DNA of 64,000 nucleotides from Gnetum montanum. Taxonomy: Eukaryota; Streptophyta; Gnetopsida; Gnetales; Gnetaceae. Below the pieces are notes generated by a model. That model saw only the letters and a list, made by a program, of their open reading frames with translations, ran no database searches and had not been told where the DNA came from. A program made the position numbers and the translations under genes. Below are positions 54,819-64,000 of the stretch, piece after piece (within the stretch, counting starts at the first letter, position 1; each line of letters begins with the position of its first letter). The stretch spans positions 223,938 through 287,937 of the forward strand of contig MNCI01029688.1 in the NCBI GenBank assembly GCA_015680685.1. The letters are read 5' to 3'.

Positions 54819-56571
54819 TGTATTGACCGAAATCATCAGCATGAGATTGGAAGGGAAAAAAAAACATCGAAAGATCGTCGGATAGGCACAGTTGACCCTG
54901 CCTTCGTGTGAGGGCAAGCTGGAAAAGAAAATGAAGCTAGAGTCTCTTGGATGGTCTACATGCAAATCAACCAAGGACTTCCCCGAATGTAAGCTATAGC
55001 TTGCGTTGGAGTTATCGTAATTGATGTACAAAATGTAAACAATGATGCACAAAATGCAAACAGAGCATATACAAAACTATATCATAAACAAAGCATAAAA
55101 CAAATTTAAAACAGAGTAAAAAATATAATGGAAGGAAAAAATGAACTATATTGTATTTCTTAGAATGAATGTGCACTAGTCAAACCATAGCTATGCATGT
55201 GGATGGAAAGTCAAGTGCTAAGCCTTGAGGTGATATGCTTGCAGGTGCTTGGATGCTAGGATTTAGGTGCGCCTAAGCATCCAAAAGTTTCTAGTCAGTG
55301 TTTCCTAAGCTGTCAAGCTTCAAAATTGCCCACCTTGTATGTGAATGGATGCGGTATTTATAAGGTTTGGCTAGGCTCGGGTATGGAACTCATGGATGGA
55401 TCAATGGCTGAGAAATAAGAGAAAAATGGATCATGTGACAGGTGTTAGATGGATAGCTACGTGTCAATTGAATGTGCGTAGGCAGGCTACATTCTTGATC
55501 GGATGCACTGTATCTTTTAACATGTATTGGCTTACACAAGCTAGCTTATGCCCATGGAAGAAGATACAATTTGTAGTGTAAGAGCTTGAAAAGCTCACAA
55601 ATGATGAAAATTTACAATGAAAATGATAATGTACAACAAGAGAGATTGACTCTAGCTCACTTGAAACTTCTCGGTCCCTGAATTGACTGCTGTAGAATGT
55701 TGATTTAAGTGGTTTTGTGGCTGTTTGAGGCATCTCTGTTTCACTAGAGCTTCTAGCATGAGTTGATTTTGTCTTGGCATGTCCTCAACATGTGTTTGAC
55801 ATGCTTTTGATTGAGCGTGATCAGTACTCATGCTGGACTCACACTGCACTCACGCTGCCAGCATGACCTTAGCGTAACCTCAATGTGACTTGATGAAAAG
55901 GACACATTTCACACCAAATTTTGATCTTTGAAGATTGTTCTTTAAGTACAAAAATTGTATGGTAATGGGTGACCTTGAGAGTGATCTGCAAGTCAAAAAT
56001 TAAGCTTGGATGTGCCTTGTTTTAAACCACTTTTGGTAGCTCACGCTGGACTCATGTTGCCAGCGTGAGCTCAGCGTGACCATAGTGTGAGCTACAAAAA
56101 CTTTGCAATTTTGGACCTAAAATCTGGAATTCTGGAAGCTAGCACTTGAAGTTGTCAACAATGAACCCTAAGGATGACTTGCACCTTTGAAATCAAATCA
56201 TTTCAACTCGGTTTTGAGGCTCTCAGAGTTGGTCACGTTGTACTCATGCTGCCAATGTGAGCTCAGCGTGACCACAACATGAGTGAGAAAATTTGTACAA
56301 TTTGGACCAAAATTTAAACTCCCAAATGCTGAAACTTGAAGTGGATAGCAGTGACCTTGAGGATGAGTTGCACCAGTAGATTGGACCATCTTTGACTTGA
56401 TTTTGAAGTCGTTGGAGTTGCTCACGCTGAGGGAAAAGTAGCTTAACAAGCTAAGTGTGAGCAAGCCGAGCATGAGTTACATGCCTTAGTTAAATTTTTG
56501 CCTCCTGAAAGCTAAAAAGTTCTTGAGTTGTTCTTGTTTCAAAGTGTTAGGCCAAAATTAGTGGTGTTTTA
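54819..56571 (-). mobile_element. Solo-type LTR, 1,753 bp, TSD GGAGT, inserted after the duplication
   Basis: Flanking direct repeats GGAGT lie at 54,814-54,818 and 56,572-56,576. The empty site in unit 1 is GAAGT at 26,940-26,944. On the minus strand it runs from TAAAACACC (TG end changed to TA) to CAATACA. In that direction it has a dyad-rich array, TATAAATA at 55,362-55,355, and a downstream region without ORF. It is a different LTR family from A, E and G, similar at its end to 1-221. No internal domain is present, so a solo LTR is the simplest reading. Confidence 0.85.
55355..56480 (-). promoter_or_regulatory. CAGCGTGAG dyad array upstream of a TATA box
   Basis: Inverted pairs such as CTCACGCTG and CAGCGTGAG recur at about 55,840-55,895, 56,040-56,095, 56,230-56,285 and 56,420-56,475. 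The spacing is close to 190-200 bp, as if a unit of that size had been multiplied. TATAAATA is at 55,355-55,362 on the minus strand. Confidence 0.65.
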
Positions 56572-56576
56572 GGAGT

Positions 56577-57161
56577 GTCAATGCTAAGTCCCTAAAAGTG
56601 GTTGGTCTTTATTTGGACTAAGGATGGATGTTATTAGGTTATATTAACCACAAATACACAAGAGACTTCATGTAACCATGATACGAGACTCCATTCTACT
56701 CTTCACCTCATCCACCTATGCTTCTGATCACTCACCTTACTATTGTTTTTCATGCTTTATTGTTTTTCTTAGTTTGATGTGTGAAAATTATTAGGTAGTT
56801 TCTTATGGGTTTTAGTCCTTAACTTATCATAACTATTAATCACCCATGGGGCCCATGAACTCCTTAGTTTGAGGCCATGCAAGGGAATTAAGGGCATGAG
56901 CCTACCATGGGGAGGATCCACTTGCATACTCCTTGGTTGGACTAGTTAAGTTCCTTGTTCCTTAGACATTTTTGCATTCAAACCATTCATGCTCCATGTC
57001 AATTGTGTCCAGTATTGCACTCCTTTTTAAGTTTTCTCCAATCATTCTCCTAATAAAATCTTCTTTTTGTGAATTATCTAGTCCTCTTCAAGCATTTCTT
57101 CATGTTTTTGGCCTTTCTGGATCTCTATGAACTTCAATTTTATGCACAAACTCTTTATTTT
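56577..57161 (+). other. A2 non-coding spacer, right of the LTR insertion
   Basis: It continues the A spacer. The block AAGGGAATTAAGGGC ... GGGGAGGATCCACTTG lies at 56,877-56,925. Confidence 0.6.
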
Positions 57162-57291
57162 NNNNNNNNNNNNNNNNNNNNNNNNNNNNNNNNNNNNNNN
57201 NNNNNNNNNNNNNNNNNNNNNNNNNNNNNNNNNNNNNNNNNNNNNNNNNNNNNNNNNNNNNNNNNNNNNNNNNNNNNNNNNNNNNNNNNNN
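57162..57291. other. Assembly gap (130 N) over the A2 internal promoter
   Basis: By alignment to unit 1 the missing piece corresponds to 27,527-27,813 (287 bp), which contains the motif array and TATA box. Confidence 0.95.
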
Positions 57292-57531
57292 TTTTCTAAC
57301 TCCCAAAAGGTTTAACCAATAAAATAATATTAAAATCACTAATTAAAGAGCATTAGACTTTTCCAATGAATTTTGGTAGTCATCTGATTAAAAATAATAT
57401 TAAAATAATATTAAAATGATTAGTCCTCCATGATCACAACTTGGCCAAGTGTCACTAATATCAGAGCCAATGTACCTAAAAGTTCTAAGTTACACATCAA
57501 ATGCTAATCTTTGGTCATGTTGTGACTACAG

Positions 57532-60085
57532 ATGGAAGCTAGACCTAAGCATGGGCAGGAAGCAAGATTGTTCCAACTGAGGGACAAGTAGTCTAGAACT
57601 AGAAGAGGCTAGAAAGAAAAATTGTCCCAAGAGTAGGCAACCAAGATACATGCAATGGGACCTCTTTGGGAGGACCCCAAAGTGGAATCTATCGATTAGA
57701 TTTTGGAAGATCAAATAGAGAAATCCCATTGGAATGAGACACTCAAACCAAGACCAAACTTTGAGGTCACTCAAAAGGAGGCCTTCTTGAGGTAAATCAA
57801 ATCTAGGGAGATTCAAAAAATAGTTCTTCTTGAACTAAAATTTGGATCTTTCTTGGACTCTACCAAAAATGATATTAAAGCTTAACTTTAGACTTCTCCC
57901 GTGTGGCCCATCCTCACTTCTAGTAGAGAATGGTACATGGGAGAAACAAATCTTTTCTAGAATAATAGGTAGGGAAATGCTAGTATGAACATCAAGGACA
58001 TTTCTGTATCTTTCTGAATGAAGGCCATTTTTGAGGTCCTTGAGTTGCCAAAAACTAGGGCAAACTTGGTAGAGATTTCAACACAAGAAAACCTAGAGGT
58101 CAAAAAGGAGTGGGTATGATAGTGCTATGGAGTTGACCATAAGGAGTTTGGTGCACTCACAATCATAGAGTGTGAATATTTCAAAATTGTGGCCTACTAC
58201 CTTAATTCGATAGTGAGGCCCAACAAGGTGATACCTCTCTCTACCTGTGTGTACCCCACTCTAAGCAAGAAATTTCATATCAACTTTCCATAGCTGATCT
58301 ATCTTGAGATAGAGAAGCAATTCGATGAAAACAAACATGGGAGGAAGGCACTCCCCTTTCCATGTCTTGTCTAAAATTTATGCATAAGGGGAGGAATAGC
58401 CCATTATTCTAATGATACCATCAAACATGCTCTTGCTACTTCTTGAGTAGAAATGATGAAGGATAAAATGTCCACTAAGGTGCTTGAAGAGGAGCAGCCA
58501 CCATCACCACCCATTTATTAACAATCAACCTTGTTGTCCCATGCTATAGTTGAGTGCATGCATAATCTCCATGAGCAATTCCTGTAGTAGCAGCAAGCAT
58601 GACCACATGGTGGTAAATCCTTTTTTATAGGATAACATTGAGCCATCTCAATGAGGTGGCATGATCAATCAGCAAGATGAAGAGTTTGGCACTAACATTT
58701 TCTACTAAAAGAATGAAAGTGTCCACAAGATCAAATCCTAGTGCTTGAGAGGTAATGGTGTCCCTCTCTCAATAGCAAAAATTTCCAAAAATATTTGGAA
58801 ATGTCACTACATTTTTTATGCACTTGGAAGAGGGCAATGGGGGAACTATTCTAGTGATGTAGTACCAAGGACAAGAAATAGTAGCATAGATGGTCATTGA
58901 TAGAGTGGCCAATGCACTCAACACCCCTACAGCATCTATCCTAGATGTTGCTACACTCAAAGATGTGTAGGTGTCTATAGGATTATGAAGTGAAAAATTT
59001 AGTGTAGCCTAGCATGAGGAGTTGTTAGACCAACTGGTAGGAACTCAAAAATTGATTCTTAATATCTTTGATATCTTAGAAACCATTTCAGCAAACTAGT
59101 TAGAGCTACTTAAGACTAGGGGCAAGGTCCTTATTGCCAATGCCCAACTTGATGTAGCCATAGACCAAAATTAGTGTTTGTCTGCTAAGGTTGTGAAATT
59201 GAAATCCCACCTCCCTAATCCCATCATACTTAGCTAAAACATAGCATGAGATGAAACTTTCAACATGTTTAGAAAAAACTTTAAGAGGCTTAGTACATGA
59301 AGGAGTTGAAAATCTTTAATCAATCATTAGCAGATGCCATAGTATACTACATTCAGAAAGACTTATCAAAGGTTTACTAGGAGAACATCAAGCTGGCCTA
59401 GAAAAACCATCACTGGTGAAATGTTGTGATGTAAAAGGATCAAATGACATAACTCATCTAATAAAAACAAGAGCAACTTGCTAGAGTTAACACTAAATTA
59501 AAGAGATTAGCTAAAGAAAATTGAAATCTCTCGATAAAGGAGGTGCATGCCATTCTCCAAAAGTTTGCAATTAAAATCATTGCCTAGAAAAAGGAGACCA
59601 TTAAATTGAAAAGGATCAAGAATCATTACATTGACTAGGTTGGCTGGCAAAAGGAGATAAATGGAAAACATATCCAACTAGTGAAGGAAAAAGTGAATGA
59701 GGCCCTCCAGTAGCTCCAACAAGGAGGTGATGTATGGTAGTTCATCTTTGATGTACTGAATGAATATCACAAAGCTAAAATTTGCCTCAAAAATTTGTAG
59801 ATCAAGGAGATGACAAAGTACATGGAGATTGCCAACCTTCATTGCTAAAATATGGTAATGATGACTGCTAGAAGACCGAGGTCAAAATTGGAGAAACAAG
59901 TGGCCAGCTTGTATCTTCTATATGAGGCTGAGTTCAAGTACCACAAAGAATTAAAATAGAAGTTGGAAACAACTAACACTAAACTCATGGTTCTCAAGGC
60001 AAAGTTTGCAAATCAAAGATCAATAGTGGAGAACCTGGCCAAAAGAATGACTAACTACCAAGAGCTAGGAAATGCAATCAAGGCA
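57532..60085 (+). pseudogene. A2 ORF3: plant transposon-protein-like domain and coiled coil
   Basis: This is the uninterrupted copy of ORF3. ATG at 57,532 follows the acceptor-like GACTACAG. In order it has a basic N-terminus and REWYMGETN near 57,927. Then LELPKTRANLVEISTQENLE near 58,040 and KEWV..CYGVDHKEFGALT near 58,105 follow, with NSIVRPNKVIPL and LSKKFHINFP near 58,210-58,290. RKALPFPCLV with LCIRGGIAHY is near 58,345-58,410, then the Pro-rich EEEQPPSPP (58,485) and the coiled-coil region (59,030-60,060). Stops are frequent and mostly replace Gln or Trp. The motif order suggests PF20167 (recalled, not searched). The C-terminus is deleted at 60,085. Confidence 0.6.
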
Positions 60086-60753
60086 TTTTTTTCATCCCAA
60101 AGCAAGAATATTTTATAAGTGCCTGCAATAGGAGTGAGAAGTCTACAAATATTTATTCAAGCACTAATGTACCTAAGAACCATAATATGAATGATAATCA
60201 AGATGAGCTTTGTTCATAAACCTTACATCATTTGGAATTAGTTTAATGTCTACTTTAAATACATTTATTATTTGAGTAATTTACTTTAATGAATTCAATT
60301 AATTAATTAATTAGAAATTAATTAATACATAAGTATGTTCATTTTGAGCATATGTTAATGTTTGATAATCCTAATAATGCTTAATGCTTGGTAACCCAGT
60401 AATGTTGCAACGTGGTTCAGGATGTGTACCATAAATGGGAACAAATGCTTATGTTAGGATTAGTTAAGATATTAGTTGGTTTTTAGATTTATTAAACATA
60501 TAATTATTTTATTTTCAGCACTTAGGTAAATTAAGGAAAAAATATAAAATAATAAAAATCATATGCCTCAGTTACACTTAACCATACCTTTCCACTTCAT
60601 AAGTGAAACTAAGAAGATAATGATTATGTCCATTAGATTCACTACCTAGACCCATCATACTTAGAGAGCTAAAGTTTATGGAATTCAACTAGATCACTTA
60701 GTGAACACTAGTGATTCTTATGGTTGGACATAAGGATTTCTTGCTACTCATCA
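60086..60753 (+). mobile_element. A2 3' LTR, U3 deleted
   Basis: It begins in the R region (TATTTTATAAGTGCCTGCAA) directly after ORF3 sequence and ends CTCATCA at 60,753. Unit 1 has 34.67-35.35 kb in place of this joint, so about 0.7 kb including the U3 and TATA was lost. Confidence 0.85.
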
Positions 60754-61351
60754 AAAGGGAAAGCTACATCAAATGTCTTAATATGAATAACATTCCTAAG
60801 TTTAAGGGAAGCTATAATTCTAATCCCCTACATCATTTACAAGAATTCTGTGATGCCTTCACCTTAGAAAACATTGAAAGTAGGTGGAAAAAGCTGAAGC
60901 TCTTTTCTAGGACACTAAGAGAAGAAGCTAAAAGTTGGTATAGATTGTTGGAACTAGATTCAATCCATTGATGGTCTATAATGCTTGAGCTATTTAATGA
61001 AAATAACTAGGTGACTCTAGAGTGTCCAATATGAGGATGCAAATCCAAGGGTGGAAGAAAGGCACTCATAAGACCTTGGATGCAATTATGATTAGGTAAT
61101 ACTCTTTGTTGTACCAATGCCCAAGCCATGGATACTCTCAACGGGATCAACTATGCCATATCATAGATGAACTCAAAACTAAAACAAGGAGAACCCTTGG
61201 GATCTATGAAACTCTTTGACAAAATTTGTCATACCACAGAGCATTATAAATAGCAAGGAGCATGGAGCACATCAGAAAAGTTAAAACTTTGACATGTTAA
61301 ATCAATTTAATATTTGAAACAAAAAAAAGTTCAATAAAATGCCATGGATGA
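60754..61351 (+). pseudogene. G2 gag, resumed capsid part
   Basis: An 86-codon piece (60,711-60,971) with CLNMNNIPKFKGSYN, RTLREEAKSWYRLLELDSIH shows the capsid motif well. Decayed sequence follows to the unit end. Confidence 0.7.
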
Positions 61352-61439
61352 CTACCATAACACATTACATGGTGTTGCTGAGTGGATTAGTAAAAAAGTA
61401 TTGAAAGATATTTGGTGAAGTCTAAAGTTAAGGAAGGGT
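61352..61439. other. Junction segment after unit 2
   Basis: The first 20 or so bases (ACCATAACACATTACATGGTG, 61,355-61,375) resemble the E gag start at 36,609 with only transitions. The rest, to the repeat R joint at about 61,440, is unique in the window. Confidence 0.45.
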
Positions 61440-62971
61440 CCACTTAAAGTAACTTAGCCATTAAACTTTTTAAAGGAATCCATTAATTCTCATTTTCATG
61501 CATTTTTACTGATGCGAATCTTAGAAGAGTTTGTGAAAAAGTGAAATTTTAGGTTGGTTTAGAGTGGCTATGCTTAAAATGAAACCTACTTCTTATGACA
61601 TGTGGATGAATGAAAGATTTGCCTTTTTTTTTGAGTTGTTGTGGTCAAGATCAATTCATTTCTTATTACTTGCAAAGTATTTTTATTAAGGTCAATCTTA
61701 ATGTTTATGGATGAAGGAAAGTTTAGGTTCTTTTTGAATAGCTTCTATCAAGATATAATTTATAAAAAAAAAAACACTTCAAACCATGATGCTATATATA
61801 TGATTTGTGACTAACATTTTTTCATTCCTTTTAATAATGACCCTGAAATACCCTTTTAGAAGAGATGAATAAATTATAAAGATTCTTCAAAGTATTGAGG
61901 TCTTTGGAAAATGACCTTCAAAGTTTTAAATAGCAAAGAGTAAATCAATGAGGAGTTGAGGTATACTTTGTTAAAGTCATGAGTCAGAGGATTTGCTACT
62001 GAAAAGCACTTCACCCGTAGAGGAATAATTTATATTGGCAATGACCCCTACTAGTAGGTAATACTTTAATCTACAAATTTGGTTGATGACTCATGAAACA
62101 AATTACTATACAATGAGTGTTAATTAGGTTGTCACATAAGCAATTTAAACACAACATTTTTAATCTATATGTTACTGACTTAATGACTTAATGCTACAAT
62201 CTTAAAAAAAATGTGAAGATGCTAATCACATGTGAAGGTTGAAGGAGCATTTAGGATATTTTTAAATATTTTATTTTAGTTTAAACCTTTTTAGGATATT
62301 TTTGAATTTTTTATTTTATAAAGGTTGTATCCACCTTGAGTTTCCTTACCTCAAGTTTCTTCTTAAAAAGAACTCAATCTTATCACCTTAACTTTAGTAT
62401 TATTATTTTTTAATGAATGGTAAGGTGTTGGGTGAACATGGTGGAATTCAAACCTAAACCTATCCATATAACATATAGGAGGATTTGATTTTACTCTAAT
62501 GTGGTATGAAGAGTGAAGCAGCATCAAGGAAACTAAGAGCAATGGGTTGAAATTATATGGACTTCAATTGCACTAGTTGAATATGAGGTGAATACCAATA
62601 TCCTTCAAGGGAGGAATGCTTGCATTTGGTACATGGATAAGTTCAAAATCTAAAAAATTTTAAAAGTCAAAATTTAAACATGGTTAACAAGGATTAACAA
62701 AGTAGAAAAACTAGGCTTTAAAAAATCATCATCAATATGCTTAATGCTCATCCCACAAAGTCAAGGTCCTAAGAGAGGTAGTAGATGAGCAAAAGCCTAA
62801 CCTCTTTAGAGTGTTTGCACCTAAGCAAATCTATGGCTTAATATTTAAAAATATTATTAGTCAAAATCAAGGTTACATTACAAGAAATTCAATTAGAAAC
62901 ATCATATATAACTTCAATTTTGACTAGCATAAAACAAAATTAGCTTATGAATGAAACTTTAACATAGTCAT
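61440..62971. repeat. Dispersed repeat R, copy 2
   Basis: Counterpart of 3,260-5,492 without the solo LTR, providing its empty site at 62,503-62,507. It is interrupted at 62,971 by the LTR that follows; the empty site for that insertion (GTCAT) is at 5,488-5,492. Confidence 0.8.
62195..62505 (-). mobile_element. tRNA-derived SINE-like element, copy 4
   Basis: Same build as 3,790-4,181, with GTTTGAATTCCACC on the minus strand near 62,441-62,454. Confidence 0.5.
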
Positions 62972-63812
62972 TGATGAATCATGATTTTCTAGACCCTGAT
63001 ATCAGATCCTCGATATTAGGTATGTGATATCATGACCTAGATAATGATATTGGATACATGATATCGTGATTCCTGTATAAGCCTATAAATACACATTTGG
63101 GCACACAGGAAAAGGGATTAATTAAGTATAAGTGTAGAGTCTTTTTATCAGTTTTAGTAATTTCAATTCTTTCCCTAGTGCATGCCCATAGTGTGATGAT
63201 TGTAATTGTATGGAACCTTTATTTGAGTGTGACATACTTGGACACACACATGATCGAGAATAAAGATTGATATTGCTCCATCATTGTAGCATTCACTTAG
63301 TTCTAATTGCTTAATTGTCATTGTTATTTATTGTTCTCTTAATTAATATTTCTTTACTATCATTTACTATTCTTGTTGTTAAATGTGGAATGAGTATGAC
63401 TTAATTACAAACATTTAAGTGTAACTACTTGGTACCCCAGTAGCGTATTTAGGAGCACTCAAGTAACATACGCTTGGTAATCCCAGAAGTAGTACACGAG
63501 GTCCAAGATGCACATGGATGATTAAGGATAGATGCTCATTGCACTTAGGCTAGTTTAGATTTTTCTTCTCATTGCCTACTAGCTTAAAACAGATTATTTT
63601 CCATTGTCTCTAGAAGTAGCCTAGTGTTAGGAGTCATATCATACACCTCACTCATGACAAAGAAAATACTAGTCTAGGTGGAAAGATAGTGAACTGGGAT
63701 CAACGTGTAACTATCTAAACACCACAACTAGTCCATTTGTGGAATTTGACTGAATCATGCATGAATGCTTGTATTCGTATGATTGAATGTAGGGGTACCT
63801 CGCCACTCAACA
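62972..63812 (+). mobile_element. 5' LTR of a right-hand element (I)
   Basis: TGATGAATC at 62,972 follows GTCAT. It ends CTCAACA at 63,812 (841 bp). It has a GATATC array (62,998-63,070: GATATCAG, GATATCATG, GATATCGTG), TATAAATA at 63,084 and AATAAA near 63,259. Its 3' end is close to that of the solo LTR at 4,182-5,023, with the same length within one base. Confidence 0.88.
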
Positions 63813-63813
63813 T

Positions 63814-63832
63814 TGGCACCGCTGCTAGGGAC
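63814..63832 (+). other. Primer binding site of element I
   Basis: TGGCACCGCTGCTAGGGAC matches the tRNA-Asp-complementary TGGCGCCGTTGCCGGGGAC at 15 of 19 positions, the best in the window. Confidence 0.8.
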
Positions 63833-63945
63833 AGTGCTAGTTATTTAAATTAGTTATGTCATACAAGATCATTGTAACAAAGTATTAACAATATATCTTT
63901 TAGAAAAGGAATTAATTTCAATTAAGTCACACATAATTCACAAAA

Positions 63946-64000
63946 ATGTCTTTCTCACAAGACTATGATAACACAACAACTAGTAAGGCAATTCATTGGA
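63946..64000 (+). pseudogene. Start of element I gag, cut by the window end
   Basis: ATG at 63,946 gives MSFSQDYDNTTTSKAIHW and runs off the window open. Position after the PBS and similarity to MSPSHRINN starts support gag. Intactness is unknown. Confidence 0.5.

Larger units (their letters stand above)
46837..60753 (+). mobile_element. Element A2: unit-2 copy of A1
   Basis: It starts TGATGAAG at 46,837 and ends CTCATCA at 60,753, followed by AAAGG (60,754-60,758). The left flank AAACA is a decayed counterpart of AAAGG. It has the same order as A1. ORF3 is uninterrupted by the island, but the 3' end of ORF3 and the U3 of the 3' LTR are deleted. A foreign LTR sits at 54,819-56,571. Confidence 0.85.
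36605..61351. repeat. Tandem segmental duplication, unit 2
   Basis: The copy begins inside E gag (ACCAATAATGCATTG at 36,610, matching 7,416). It ends in the G gag end (GCCATGGATGA at 61,341, matching 36,594). It lacks the 15.23-17.22 kb and 28.43-32.51 kb stretches of unit 1, and has the extra LTR 54,819-56,571. Confidence 0.85.

Overview
The window looks like nuclear DNA of a seed plant with a large, retrotransposon-rich genome, probably a gymnosperm (inference: very old, slowly eroding LTR elements, almost no intact genes, plant-type receptor and retroelement families). It is AT-rich. Almost every coding stretch is a pseudogene with many stop codons. CpG survives mainly in a few non-transposon islands and in one young LTR. 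Two assembly gaps are present (28,645-29,198 and 57,162-57,291). I found no intact long ORF and no functional RNA gene.

Layout. 1-221: start of a minus-strand LTR with a 13-bp dyad minisatellite. 222-1,630: unannotated, CpG-retaining flank. 1,631-3,260: minus-strand LRR receptor-like-protein pseudogene, 5'-truncated. 3,260-6,285: dispersed repeats, SINE-like sequences and a clean 842-bp solo LTR. 6,286-13,270: a complete pol-less LTR element (E1, TSD ATTAT) inserted in a minus-strand LINE. 13,276-17,571: LINE, SINE-like pieces, a minus-strand LTR piece and a gag remnant. 17,572 onward: an element G1 whose gag is split by a 16.9-kb element A1 (19,080-36,007, TSD AAAGG). The order E - LINE - SINE - LTR piece - gag remnant - G - A then repeats at 36.6-61.35 kb (E2, G2, A2). 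That is a roughly 25-29 kb tandem segmental duplication of a nested retroelement cluster. 61.4-62.97 kb is a second copy of the 3.26-5.49 kb repeat. At 62,972 a further 5' LTR, PBS and gag start run off the window.

How the elements are built. A and E are Ty3/gypsy-type elements with LTRs starting TGATGA and ending TCATCA and a tRNA-Asp-like primer binding site, which points to the Tat/Athila group. A carries gag, protease, RT, RNase H and integrase. E carries gag without pol. Both then have a T-rich tract, two short conserved non-coding blocks, a second TATA-type promoter, and a third ORF in the env position. In A that ORF looks like the 'putative plant transposon protein' family followed by coiled coil.

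The most interesting signal is that the internal promoter carries a short-motif array matching the U3 array of the same family's LTR (18/20 and 19/20 identical bases in E1 and E2), while the arrays differ between families. This would fit a family-specific DNA-binding factor, possibly the third ORF product, acting on both promoters. That role is inference.

A 4.1-kb gene-like island (28.43-32.51 kb) interrupts ORF3 in A1 and is absent from A2.
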